NCBI GenBank assembly: GCA_033030425.1
Contig: JAUFSD010000001.1
Location: forward strand, 3,348,001-3,412,000
Direction: 5' to 3'
DNA from: Verpa conica
Taxonomy: Eukaryota; Ascomycota; Pezizomycetes; Pezizales; Morchellaceae
DNA length: 64,000 bases
Below, one piece after another: positions 1-11,288 of this stretch. Position 1 is the stretch's first letter, and each line of letters starts with the position of its first letter. The position numbers were made by a program, and so were the translations under genes. Below the pieces are notes generated by a model. The model was not told the origin of the DNA and made no database searches. It saw only the letters and a list, made by a program, of their open reading frames with translations.

Positions 1-229
1 CTAATGGTTAGCTGTGTCCTGCCTGGGGGGGGAAACGCCTGCATACCCAAGATTCTGAACCTTTGTTGGTATGGGTACTGATATTTACGTAATGTTGGTA
101 GGAAGAAAGGTGCTAAACTCATGCTCCTCACCCTCAGTTTCCTAGAGAAATCATACCTCAAGGCTACGCCATACAATTAGTTAACTAATCATACCCCCAC
201 TACTTAGAGTGGAATTGGAAATTTGGGAC

Positions 230-2274
230 TTACACAATTAATTCGAACTCTTTATACTTCTGTAAGTAATTCATCCTCCTCCTATATGCCCTCAGTAGCA
301 TCTCTGAATCTAACCTCCCCTTTAAAGATCTCATTCCAATTAGGTTCTTCATAGGCGCACTTGGGGTAAAGAATGGGTCAAAGACGAGTAGATTCCTCAT
401 CCCATCCAAAGTCTTCTCGATGCCCACGATCGTCATCGAATGCCCGCTATGCTGGAAGTATATCGGTGGTTTGTGGGTTCGCGACACTTTGTTTACAATA
501 GGACCCTGAGGTATGTCTGATTCGAAGTAGCTCTCAACAAAGTCAAGTAGACATTGCTGGGTTTGGATACCTTCAGACCTATTAAAGGGGCATGGGCGAC
601 AGCATATTCCAAGAGAAATGAACATTGTCTGGGCCTAGTGATATATCAAGTGTTAGTTTGGCTGTTGGTTTTTGTAGCGGGGTATAGAAACCTGGAAACT
701 AACCTCTGAGGTTCCTATGTACTTTCTGGTTCCCTTTACGCCACCAGTCTCTAATCTTGCATTGACGTTAATGCCCTTATCCCAACCCTCTTCAATCCAA
801 TCCTGTATTCTTAATATTGAAGGGATTCTCCCTTCAAATGGATGACTCCCTCTTGGAAAGGCAGCTTGAATGTAGCTGATCATCATCTGGATGTTCCTAT
901 ATCCACAGAATCCACCCTCTCCCTTGATCTGTTTCGCAACATGTTTCACCCCGGGATGACATAGCCAGGCGCGGGAAACATTCGGATCACGCTCGCAAAG
1001 AAGTGCAATTACAGGAAGGAGGTCGGGGGTCTCATTTGATACTGATATAACCTTTACAAGGGTACCAGTTGCACTGTCGATCTTGGTCTGCATACTGACT
1101 TTACCGCCTCTTTCAAGTTCTTTGCGGAGCCAATCTGGCATTTGCTGTTCATGGGCGTATGGTCCAAGGTCGGATTTCTACATAAGTTAGTATTTTTAAC
1201 CCCCAAAAATGATAGTGATTGTGATGATGTGACAAAAGAGAGAGGGAAAGCCACTTCACATACACCCAAACGCTTGACCCCATTGTCTTTGTAAGGGTTA
1301 ACTGCATTTGATCTTGCTGCCGACTTTTCGTGCCTTCTTGTGCTACTTGCACTACTGACCGAGCCTCTGGTATCTTTGTGTTGTAGTGATGTGAAAGATG
1401 TTCTAGAAGTACTTTTTGGCGATTTGTGCCGTGTAGATATTACTGATGAAGCAGAAGACCCAGGGTCTGCATAGACAACTCTGTACCCAGTGCTCCTGTC
1501 TCTATCTTGCTCTTTCCCCCTTCCTCTATCCCTACCCCTATCCCTTTCCCTTTCCCTCTCCTTTTCCCTATCCCTATCCCTTTCTCTACGATCCTCCCTT
1601 TCCTTATGTCCATCTCTCGATACTAACTCCCTCGATATCACTCCATCTCTCGATATAACCAAGGTTCTATTCTCTGTTTTATCTTCCTTCCGAGTTCCAC
1701 TGCTGCCCCTACTACCTCCACCATTCTCTTTTTCTAACCTTCTAACACACTCTCTTTCTATTAACACAGCACCTCTGGCCAGTACCGTCTCTTTCCCACT
1801 TGAGGCTGAGCTCGCTGGTGAACTTCCGCTTGAGCTCTCAGATGAGCTTCCGCTCAAAGAATTTCCGTACTCTTCCCCATTCCGGCTGTTTCTCACATCA
1901 TCCATAGATATTTGTTCCGCATCATGAAAATCCAGATGCGTTTGTAACTCCATCAGCAGCACCGGCTCTCCACACCCGGGCTCAGGACAAAGGACATATG
2001 TAGTCTCTTCATCATCTGATGCTGCTGGTCCAAATTCATAGTCTAGCAGGTTGAAGTTCCTATGGCCACCTATGCTGTCATTATTGGTACCGCTTGAGTC
2101 TTCCTTGACTACGAATGGGGAATCCTCCGTATGTAGAACCTCGATGTGTAATAGAAGCGTGTATTCGTCGTTGTCGTGAAATTGGCAAAAGGGGCATTCT
2201 ATCTGCTGCCGCTCCTTGCGCTGCTGGTTGAGCGCTATTCGGGAACCTGAAGCTATAGTAGTAGAGCCATTCAT
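230..2274 (-). CDS. ZUP1/ZUFSP-like deubiquitinase (peptidase C78)
   Basis: Predicted cysteine protease of the ZUFSP (C78) family; family members cut K63-linked ubiquitin chains in genome maintenance. Three exons: 1264-2274, 704-1177 and 230-634 (introns of 86 and 69 bp, both phase 0), giving about 629 aa. The N-terminus has C2H2-type fingers (CPFC...H...H and CPEPGC...H...H). A Ser-rich stretch and a long Arg/Glu/Asp run of mixed charge follow. The catalytic half begins with LGPYAHEQQMPDWL across the first splice junction, then GEGGFCGYRN with the likely nucleophilic Cys, then HSMTIVGIE with the likely His and VFDP with the likely Asp. All three catalytic residues are present, so the enzyme looks active. 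It lies head-to-tail with the lectin gene upstream. The exact substrate (ubiquitin or UFM1) cannot be read from sequence. Confidence 0.88.
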
Positions 2275-2767
2275 CTTGGTTGATCAAAGGAGCAGCGGGA
2301 TAGGAAAATATAGGTGAGCTGGTCTTCAATGGAGGTAATGTAGTAGCGGAGTATTTTGGTTGTTCAGGCGGCTAGTTTGCTTGCTTGTTCTGTGGGATCA
2401 TGCGCAGGAAAGGCAACTCGATACATAGAAGATTGAGGCTCGGAGTGATCACCCCACAGCCAAGCCTCATAGTTAATCTTATCCACTTACAGTGGCCTTG
2501 AAATATCCCAATATTTTGCACATTCTATCGGCTAGTCAAACAAAAATATCTATGTTAAGGTAGATACACTTGCGCTTGCATTCTTTCTATATACAGTTCA
2601 ATCGCCCCGCGCTTTCTTCAGCCATTTTCCCTATGGAAGAAAAAGAGTAATAAAAAAAGACATTCTGGCCCTAGATCCCATCCCAGGGAACAAGAAAAGG
2701 GCAAAAGATATCGAATAAACAATGCAATCTCTCAGACCTACTAGAACTAGTGCCCTTATAATAGTAC
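2275..2767. other. intergenic, 3' of lectin gene and 5' of ZUP1-like gene
   Basis: 493 bp between two genes on the minus strand. It should hold the terminator of the lectin gene and the promoter of the ZUP1-like gene. No coding potential or repeat structure was seen. Confidence 0.6.
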
Positions 2768-4581
2768 CTACAGATACTTTTTTGGCGAATTTGCTCTCCT
2801 CCGCTTATACAAAACGTACCCTGCCACAGTGAATACTTGAAAAGCGATAAGAATTGCAATATACATGCCGAATTTAGGTCCACTTGTTGATAGGGCTTGA
2901 ATCGAGGTCATGTCAGCTCTTTGTGTCCTTTGTTGGGATTAAACAATGAAAGGGGGCTTTGTTAAGACAGACCTTGAGTCACTGTATCTGGGACGGCATA
3001 TAATAGATTAGAATGATGCTCTTTCAAGGTCCTTTGCAATGCATCGAATTGATGCGAGTAATCTTTTGAGGTGATTGCGTTTCCGATTTGGACAGCGAGA
3101 TTCTCAATAACATTTCTACATAGGGATGTGAGCCATACAATATTAATAGAACTCAATAGCCTACGGCACTTACATTTTAGTCTCCATATTGTCAATCTGG
3201 CTACGAGGCACCCTTGTTCCTCTCATTTCTGCACGCATATCGTCATGTCTATGGGTCAGTGCGTCTAGTCTATCATAAAGCATCCCGATCTGTGATTGGA
3301 TAGCAGCCAAGTGGTGCGTCTGTCCTCGTTACACAGGAGGATTAGCTATTATGATCGATAATATCGGAGTATACTGTGATCATAACGATCACCTACCATG
3401 CCTTGTAATCGGTCGTGCAAATCCATGAATTGCTGTTCTGGTGTCTTGTACATCTCCGCAGACGTGTCCTGATACTCCGGAATATACTCCTCGAAGTCTT
3501 GCTCGTGGGGTGTCCGACCGTGTGCTTGCGGGGGGTCATTCTGGGTGTTAGATTGAGATTCCTCTCGTTTTATCTGCTCTTTGTCCATGATATCTTGCTG
3601 TTGGGTCCTAAACGCATCATTGAGTTCCGAAGAAGCTACGAGGATCGAGAAGAGTTCAAAGCTATCGGGGGTGTCTGAAGTGAGGGCCGAAACTCCAAAG
3701 TGGTAGCCAGAGGGAAGTTTAACCTGGGACACGAAGGTGATTAGAGCATTCTCACAAGACATTGAAAAGGAGAAAGGGATCCAATCTATCTACCTTTTCT
3801 GTTTCAAAACATAAGTTTCCATCAACCTCAACTCTGAAAGCTTTAGGTCCTTGGATAATTTTCAAAGATGTCAGGACACCCCTGTTACGGTAGCTTATGT
3901 CACAGTGCCCAAAAGCTAGTGATGGAACGTGGTGGTGGATCGAATAATCGGTCTGGCCGTCGTTCAAATATCCCCGAACGCTCCCAGACTATGCCCGCCA
4001 TTACAGTCAGTAACTTCCATAGAAGCGCTGGGATTCTGTTAGCTATACATACTCCACCATACGCATCAACCACTAAGGCCAATCCGTCAAAAGGTTTTGA
4101 TGTATAGACAGATTCTAATCCTCCTTTACCACTAGCTCCGCCCGCAGTATACCAGAAGTGGAAGCTTCCACCGGGCCTTTCTCCCCCCGATGTCCTAAAA
4201 TCAATATCGACTGACCATTCCTTATATGGGTTTGCCTTGAGCGTATACAACCCAACGCGTTGATTTCCAGGGCTCGGCGGGGTGAGAACTAATCTGTCTG
4301 AGAGGATCTGCGGATCACCAAAGATCTGATACCCGGGTATTGTATGCTTATCCTGTGAAAACCTTCAATGTCCCTATGTTAGCGTACTAAACTCAATTCA
4401 CGAAACCCCACTGAGGGAAAGGGAAGCATTACGGGTGAGTCAGCCCAATTGAGTATCCAGTATCATATTCGTATTTTTTGTCTATTTCTGCAAGAGAGTG
4501 CACAGGAGCAAGCAGTAGGAATATTTGAGTAATAGCGCTGAAGCTCTTCAAGAGCCTAGATCTCGAGAATGTGGTTCTCAT
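2768..4581 (-). CDS. L-type lectin cargo receptor, Emp47/ERGIC-53 family
   Basis: Type I membrane lectin that carries glycoproteins from ER to Golgi. Seven exons (4433-4581, 4053-4362, 3794-3988, 3397-3723, 3174-3319, 2973-3115, 2768-2895) join in phase to 465 aa. A signal peptide of about 30 residues starts at the ATG at 4581. The legume-lectin domain carries family signatures: GLALVVDAYGG, GYLNDGQTDY, and SLAFGHCDISYRNRG. A Gln/Glu-rich stalk with coiled-coil character follows, then one membrane span (about residues 433-453). The tail ends KKYL, a dilysine COPI retrieval signal at the extreme C-terminus, so cycling between ER and Golgi is expected. Length matches the yeast Emp46/47 proteins. 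Introns are 58-77 bp. Confidence 0.92.
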
Positions 4582-5330
4582 TTCATTCGAAGGTGAACTG
4601 AAAGGAACGTAATGATGGGGCGAAGGAGAAGGAGAAGCCCCAAGCAGCAGAGCAGACTACGTATAGGAAAAAACAAAAGTCACGGACGGGATGAGTGAGG
4701 AAATACTAAGCGTTATTATATCGTAGGGCAAGGTGTTGCTACCTGTCCTCACAAGCTCTCTAGTTTATCCGGTGAAACAACAATATTATTGTCGGCATAG
4801 TGTAAGGGCGGCTTCCCCGGATTGAATGCGGATTACCCGGACGATGATAAGGCTGCATGGCATGACATGAGCCACCTGACGCCGATAAACCAACTGTTTC
4901 TAGTCTGGCGCCTTCAGTTGGCTGCAGTCTACTAAAGAAACCGCCGGAATAAATAGTAGCTGGAGAAACGGTCGGGGCCGCGTCCCGGTTCCCAACGTTT
5001 CTAACTCTTCCTTAGGTTAAACCGGATCAGCTTGTTCAGTTTCCGATCCTGCTGTGTAACTTTAATAACTTTCCCACCCCTAGCTTCCTCTAAAACCGCA
5101 TTCTTAACTTATTAAGTATGGGGGCAGAATTTATCGGTTATTTATCGGTTATTTCTCGCTATGTATATTCGAGTAGCACATGTATGAGCCGCCTCCAGCA
5201 AATTACCGGAGGTGACATTTTTCTCGAATTTTTTTTATATATATTTATATTCCTCATAGTCTCCTTAGTATCCAAGTATATCTTCATATTAGTACTGGTA
5301 TTTCTAGTGATGTGGGGGTTTGTGTTTGTC

Positions 5331-5377
5331 GTTGCCATGGGGGGGAGGGTTCTCCGAGAATTAGTTGGACACAGCTG
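5331..5377. repeat. solo terminal repeat of a TIR element
   Basis: This 47-bp segment (GTTGCCATGGGG... ending CACAGCTG, followed by TA) matches the right-hand end of the element at 5394-5903 in the same orientation, with several mismatches. No matching left end was found upstream, so it looks like a truncated or partly excised second copy 16 bp away from the intact one. Confidence 0.6.
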
Positions 5378-5393
5378 TAGTTATTACTATGTA

Positions 5394-5903
5394 CAGCCGT
5401 GTTTAAGTAATTCTTGAAGCCCCCCTCTCATGGCAGTGACATATCCACAACCTTAACACCACCAGAAGTACTAGTATTAATGTAAGAATACATGAGGAGG
5501 CTAAAGAAATTGTAGAAAGTATAAACATACAAAAAACAACTTGAGAAAACAATTACTTTTGGTACCCTTTGACTTGTCTAGTGGGGCTCAAAAAGTCCTG
5601 TCACCCAACAACACAACACCTCATTGACTGTAGTTTATCAACTGTATTATAAAATAATCTAGGCCTAACAAGATATGAAATATAGACCCTGAAATTAATA
5701 TAGAGCTATATGTATTCATGAATTTTAAGAATAACTATGTATATACCTATTAGATGACCCTAAGAATCTTGATATAGGGTCAAATGACCTTATTTATCTT
5801 ATCCTAAATACTTCCTTCTATAGAACATTTATGATTGTTGATGTAGCTTAAGAAATAACCTCGTTGCTATGGGGGGGCTTCGGGAATTACTTAGACACGG
5901 CTG
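5394..5903. mobile_element. TA-flanked MITE, 510 bp
   Basis: Terminal inverted repeats of about 45 bp: the left end begins CAGCCGTGTTTAAGTAATTC at 5394, and the reverse complement of the right end (to 5903) begins CAGCCGTGTCTAAGTAATTC. Both ends continue into GAAGCCCCCC. TA lies directly outside each end (5392-5393 and 5904-5905), as for Tc1/mariner insertions. The AT-rich core encodes no transposase, so the element is non-autonomous. Confidence 0.85.
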
Positions 5904-6127
5904 TAGTAAAGAAAATAAAAGTGAAGTCTGTTCGGCTTGGCACAATCAACCAAAGGAGGAATACAAATAGGGTGAACCTCCCCTATCCCATTTACATGAT
6001 CGATCCTAGTATAATCTTATAAGGCATTGTAATTTTAATTTCAATGTTGATTGTAGCAAGGTTCAGTTGTAAGGGAGTGTTGCCCTGCCGAGTATCGAAC
6101 AGAACAGGCTTTATTTTCCCAGTAGTA

Positions 6128-6392
6128 CTCAGGCGTTTATTAAATACTCGTAGGGAGGTTGCAACCTTAGGCGACACTCAAAATTATGTGTGGGAGGTAG
6201 TAGCAACAAAACAACATGATAAGACAACAAACACAATAACAATAATAATATAGATTTATCACAGTAGATCTGGGTACTATAGATAACTTATTCCTGGCTT
6301 TGTGTATGATTTTGGGGTTTTTCTGTAAAAGGATTTTTGTGAGTTTTGGTGCTGTGTCTCTCCTCACCACGAGTATTTAATAAACGCCTGAG
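6128..6392. mobile_element. TA-flanked MITE, 265 bp
   Basis: Inverted ends of about 26 bp: CTCAGGCGTTTATTAAATAC at 6128 and its near-perfect reverse complement ending at 6392. TA dinucleotides flank it (6126-6127, 6393-6394). It carries no coding capacity of its own. It sits just downstream of the NLR stop codon, and one spliced form of that gene would end inside it. Confidence 0.85.
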
Positions 6393-6439
6393 TACATGTA
6401 GTAGTAATATTCAACCTAAATCCTATAGAACATATTTTA

Positions 6440-9400
6440 CTAGAGAAACCAAAAGTAAATGAAGCAGAAAACTGTAACCAAGCCTACAAAAAAATATTTG
6501 AAGATGAAGAATAACGAAAACCCCCATAGTTTTAGCTGTGCACTAGGATAGTGCATATGAATTACCATCTCCCCCTCTCTTTTAAGCGATGCTATTTTGA
6601 CTGTTTTTCGCCAGTTTTTCTGCGGGACTGAAAATTTGGCTCCTTTATCGAGAAGCACTTGAACCACTGTCTCGAATCCACGTTCTAGAGCCACATCTAC
6701 TGCTGCCAGGCCTTTGTTGTCCAAGATGGAGTAGTCGACCTCTTTATCAAGAAAGTATTGGATTACTGCATCTTTACCCTGGGAGGCAGCTTTATGCAGC
6801 ACTGTCTGTCCATCGTTGTCTAAAACCGAGCCGTCGGCCCCATTATTAAGAAGATATTTGGCTACTCGCTCCTCTCCCGTCCACGCTGCTATGTGTAGTG
6901 CTGTTTGACCTCTTTTATCAAGAATTGAGTGGTCAGCCCCCTTCTCAAGCAGAAGTCGGACAAATTTCTCTGTCCACTCTTCACCCGACCAACGCACCGC
7001 TGTATGTAGTAATGTCTGCCCGTCGTTGTCCAGAATCGAATGATTGACCCCCTGGTCGAGAAGAAATGTGACTAGCTCTTCATGTGACCAATTCAGTGCT
7101 ATATGAAGTGGTGTCTCCCCTCTGTTGTTTTGGGCTGAGTAGTCTGCCCCTTTCTCAAGAAGGGCCTGGGCTACTTTTACAAACCCCCGGGATGCTAGTG
7201 TATGAAATGGTGTCTGTCCGTCATTGTCCGTAATTGAATAGTCGGCTCCTTTTTCAAGTAGAAGTCGGGCCACTGTTTCGCTCCCAGGTGCCGCCCCACC
7301 ACCAGCTGCTATATGGAGCGCTGTTTGTCCATGTTTGTCCCGAACCGAATGGTCAATCCCTGCATCAAGTAGTAGCCGTGCTGCCTCAACCTGCCCTGAA
7401 AATGCTGCTTGATGTAGTGCTGTTTGCCCTACGCTGTCCTGAATTGAGTAGTCGGCTCCTTTCTCAAGGAGGAGGCGGGCTGATTCCACTCGTCCCTGGT
7501 TGGCTGCGATATGAAGTGCTGTCCATCCACAACTGTCTGGAGTGGTGTAGTCTGCCCCTTTCTCAAGCAGAAGTTTGACTACCGCATCGCGCCCCCAGCC
7601 CACTGCTGTATGCAGTGCTGTCATCCCATTGTCGTCTCGAATTGATTGATCAGCCCCTTCCCGGAGTAACTCACGAACAGCTGCACGGTACCCGATGATA
7701 GAGGCTACATGGAGTGGTGGTGGTGCGTTTGCAAAACTTTCGGAAAACGTGTTCTCACCTAGAAGTTGTATACGGGTGATTTGTAGGTAAGAGGAAACAT
7801 TTCCAGGCTCTTTAAGCAGCTTTAGTATCATATCGGTTAAAGGGCCTTCATCGACTTCGCTGCAAGATTGTAGATGAAACGATAATTGTTCCGCTGCGTA
7901 ACGTAGGAACGGGTGGGATTCTAGTCGAGATTTGAAAGATTCTTTATCCGTGAGAGCACCATCGGCGATTTTTTCGAACGAGAGAAAGGTAGCACAAGCC
8001 ATGGCAAGTTGGAGATCTACATCTGTAGGGAGACTTGAATTTTCCATAAGATACTCCTGGACCGTGTAGTGTGCGAGGTGTATAGTATTGCTGTTGTTGT
8101 CTATGGTCACTAGACTGGCGCAGACTTCGAGCAGAGTTTCCTTGTGTGGTAAGTCAAGCTCGCCAAGCTCATATCTTTGGGGTTCTACCGCCACAGCAAC
8201 TCGTATTTCATCGACTGTAAGGGTCCTATTTGCCCTAACAAGCCAGGATAGGATTTTCAGTGCTAGATTCGCGGAGTCGGGGCCTTGTTTAAGAATATTT
8301 CCCATTATCCTATCATATGTAGGGTATAAAGGCCGTGTCTCCCCGGTTGACGAGCTTTTGAGTTTCCCGAGTGCTTTCAAAAGTTTGGCCGCAGTGGTCT
8401 GTTGGCAAATATACTCGATATTAAACCGCACAAGTAAGAACCTATTCAGATTTAGTAAGAAAGTCTACCGCTCCCCCTAGCTAGATATTGAGGATATAGA
8501 CTTGGTACTTACATCCCCCCCGAACAATCAAGGATCTCAGATATAATTTTATCCTTGCATTTCCCTTCTCGAACAAGACGACTCGCACGCCGGTTCTCGC
8601 TAATCTTACTTTCGATATATATTGAGATGTCTTCCTTCTTCGCAGAAAGCTCAATGCTCACTGCGTCACTGAGAGAATGTTGAATGTCTTCCGAGAATTG
8701 GCGACTAGTTAAGAAACAATTGATGCCACTCCTCTCCATACTATGGAGTAATGGAAGAATTTTTACTCTATGAGCTTTTCCGCATTCGTCTAAGGCATCG
8801 AAAACAAAAAATACTTTTGTGAAAAACGTCAAAGCCGTGAGAAGTACACTGTATAACTCTTCAGAATTAGGCATATTCCTATGTGGATCAAGTCGAATTT
8901 TTTCGTATAGTTTCTCAATCTCCGTCGGTATGTGAGGTAACTGATTAGTGAGTTGCCTAACTAAACTAGCTAGGACATTGAGTTCGTTCTGCCGTGACTG
9001 CTCCTTGTAGTCGAAATAAATGTAAGCGACTCCATAGTTTTCTGTTGTCGCTTCGGCTAATAGGTGGTCAATTACAGCAGAGCTATCAACGACTTATTTT
9101 AGCTATAGTAAAACGTGGCCTAACTAGAGGATAAAATACCTGAGAAATGATTTTCCAGCGCCAGCTATTATAGGTACCGTCAGTCAGTACCAACCCTCAC
9201 ATTAGAAAAAATTCTTTGGCTGGACATACGGATGCCGTAGCCCCATAGCAGACGGGATTTAGCTTGTTCGTTTATTAGGTCCTGGAACTCCTGGGTTTGT
9301 AGAAGCCATTTCCCGGTATTTTCTTGCCTCCTGCTACTGATCTCGACGTGTTTCTCATCAATTTTCAGCGAGTATATCCAATCTAATATTTCCTTGTTTT

Positions 9401-10050
9401 TTTGTGCTAGCGATTTACCAAAGTTAGCTAGGTATAGCTTTCTAATATTGGAGACTAGGAGTGAACTTGTGTGTTGTGGTGTAGGGGGAGGGTGGACGGT
9501 TTACGTACCGGCTTCCTTTGCCTGAATAATATTCCGGAGTGCTGTCACAGCGAGGGTTGTATCTTGATAACCTTGATCTATAAATTTGGACATGGCGCTT
9601 TAAGCCGATTAAACTTAGAAACCCGAAAATTTAACTAGAATCATGTGGTTTAACTCACTAGTTATCTACGCTTATTGCCAAGTTGAAAAGGGTTTTTTGC
9701 CTTTCAATGCGACGAAGGTGCGCATCTGTCTCTTCTTTTTTCAGTGGCCACTTAAGCTTATCCCGCTTACCCTTTAGTTTTAGCTTTGAGTGAAGACTCT
9801 GTAGCTCCTGAAAACATTTCTCGCATGGTCCATCCTTCCTAAGGAGTTCTTCCAACGCTGATGATGGCTGCGCACTGCAACGTTGCAAGACAGTGAGTAC
9901 GTGTTGGAGTGAGTTAAGCTCTTCTGTTAGCTCGCGAATTTCGGTTGGCGCATCTTTGTATGCGCTAATATAGCCATATAGCACTGCGGTCAATGCCACT
10001 GTAACTTGAATAATACCGGCGATACTAGCAGTAAAGCCCACGGCTTCCAT
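6440..10050 (-). CDS. NLR-type STAND protein: Helo-like domain, NACHT, ankyrin repeats
   Basis: Predicted intracellular sensor of the fungal NLR class, implicated in heterokaryon incompatibility and non-self response. Six exons (9659-10050, 9509-9597, 9230-9454, 9140-9164, 8513-9082, 6440-8441) give 1100 aa. Residues 1-130 resemble the Helo-like N-terminal domain of fungal STAND proteins (start MEAVGFTASIAGIIQV). The Walker A loop GIPGAGKS (about 234-241) is completed only by a 25-nt exon. Walker B is VFFVFDALDEC (about 334-344). A winged-helix-like region follows, then about eleven 33-residue ankyrin repeats (about 675-1045) with recurring LLLEKGADYS. The last 29 residues are very hydrophobic. 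However, an intron-like segment at 6484-6565 could remove them, moving the stop to 6364. Flanked on both sides by MITEs. The ligand is unknown. Confidence 0.85.
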
Positions 10051-10617
10051 AGCTGGTTTAGTGTTTGTTTTATAAAGGGGCTAAGTCGAGATTTAGGTAG
10101 GGATAGTAGCTAGTGAATTTGAATGATAAGAAGTCAGAGGCTACTAGCTAGTGAAGAGGGACGATGTATGAGAGGGGAAGAGAAGAAGGGGAGGGGATAA
10201 TGAAGGGGGAACAAGCGGGTAGGATGGTTCAGGCATCAGTTCAGTAAGTTCCCTGCCTCATTGATTTTAAAAAAAAATACCTATCAGCTCTATGCACGTC
10301 ATTTGTGAGGTAAAACTACATGTAGGATATGCATACAACGCCATGCGTAGGCGTTTATTGGTACAAGAGCGGGTGCTAAGCGGCATATTAGCGCCCGGTA
10401 GTTAAACGTTTTTTATAGAGAAAACCAACTATTGTGACTGTATTAAACAGGCTCAGATACTAAGAAAACTAGAGCAAGTAATAATAATAAAAAACAAGAA
10501 GAATAAAGAGAATATCAAATTCTTAATGTGGCATGACTTACGGCTCTCCCCTGCTCTTATCACCGCTTCATGGGCCCATACTCCGTTGTCTTAGATATGC
10601 ACAAGCAAAGGAACCTA

Positions 10618-10760
10618 CTCGGGGCAGGCAACAAGTACCCGATAATGCAAGTCTTGGGCAAGGGCTCTTTATTTGAGGAAACCTCTCTAGTGAGCAGAAT
10701 ACGCCTATCGATTGGTAAGAATAAGACTTGTATTGTCGGGTACTTCTTGCCTGCCCCGAG
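10618..10760. mobile_element. TA-flanked MITE, 143 bp
   Basis: Inverted ends of about 38 bp: CTCGGGGCAGGCAACAAGTA at 10618 and its near-perfect reverse complement ending at 10760 (GCCTGCCCCGAG). TA lies on both sides (10616-10617, 10761-10762). The two arms could fold into a long hairpin around a 65-nt loop. Confidence 0.85.
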
Positions 10761-11031
10761 TACTGTTGGTGCGAGGCAGGGCAAAAATTGTCGACATAGA
10801 ATATGTACTCGCCTAGTCTCGTGCCCATCGGCGCAGCTTGCTTCATTACCGTAGGGTCTGGAGCAGTAAAGTCCCGAAATCTTTCGGAGCTACCCCCCGA
10901 AAACCTCGGACAACCTCTGCGAAGCTCGGGGCCTTTTATAACCTCCGAAACCCTCTGAAAGACCCCGACCTGTCCGGGGGTTTTCAGCTACATAGTTCGG
11001 GGGCTTTTCTAGATAGCTCGGAGCTTTTATA

Positions 11032-11074
11032 GGTACTTAGGTTTGCGTGCTGGCTCCACACAAGCCTAAGTACC
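11032..11074. repeat. short imperfect hairpin
   Basis: GGTACTTAGGTTTGCGTG is followed a few bases later by its imperfect complement CACACAAGCCTAAGTACC. The arms begin and end at TA, so this may be a collapsed inverted-repeat element; it is too short to be sure. Confidence 0.5.
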
Positions 11075-11144
11075 AAATTTACCTCGAGAGCCCCCGAGCC
11101 AAAATATGTCCGAAATGCGACTGGCAAGCTCGGAGGGGCTAGTA

Positions 11145-11286
11145 CAGCTCCCGGTAGAATTATTGTGGAAATGCGGCGCGCAAGATAATTCGTCTTCTAC
11201 GTTTTTGACGAAGGTTTTAACAATAGCATTGGCTAGAAGCCCCTACTCGATAATCCCTGTTTCCAGAATAATTCTACCAGAGGCTG
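11145..11286. mobile_element. TA-flanked MITE, 142 bp
   Basis: Inverted ends: CAGCTCCCGGTAGAATTATT at 11145, and the reverse complement of the right end (to 11286) begins CAGCCTCTGGTAGAATTATT. TA flanks it at 11143-11144 and 11287-11288. The right-hand TA is shared with the neighbouring element that starts at 11289. Confidence 0.8.
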
Positions 11287-11288
11287 TA

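Larger units (their letters stand above)
4582..6127. other. gene-poor region with inverted-repeat elements
   Basis: No gene was recognised between the lectin promoter and the NLR 3' side. The stretch holds a solo element end (5331-5377) and a complete TIR element (5394-5903), listed separately. Open frames here lie inside or beside these repeats and lack any family motif. Confidence 0.6.

Noticed and set aside
1446..1927. Plus-strand frames rich in Leu/Ser/Pro
   Set aside because: They are the complement of the Arg/Glu/Asp repeat region of the ZUP1-like gene and have no independent support.
10560..10860. Open frames on both strands at the same place
   Set aside because: Both run through the inverted repeats of the MITE at 10618-10760; mirrored frames are a side effect of the palindrome.
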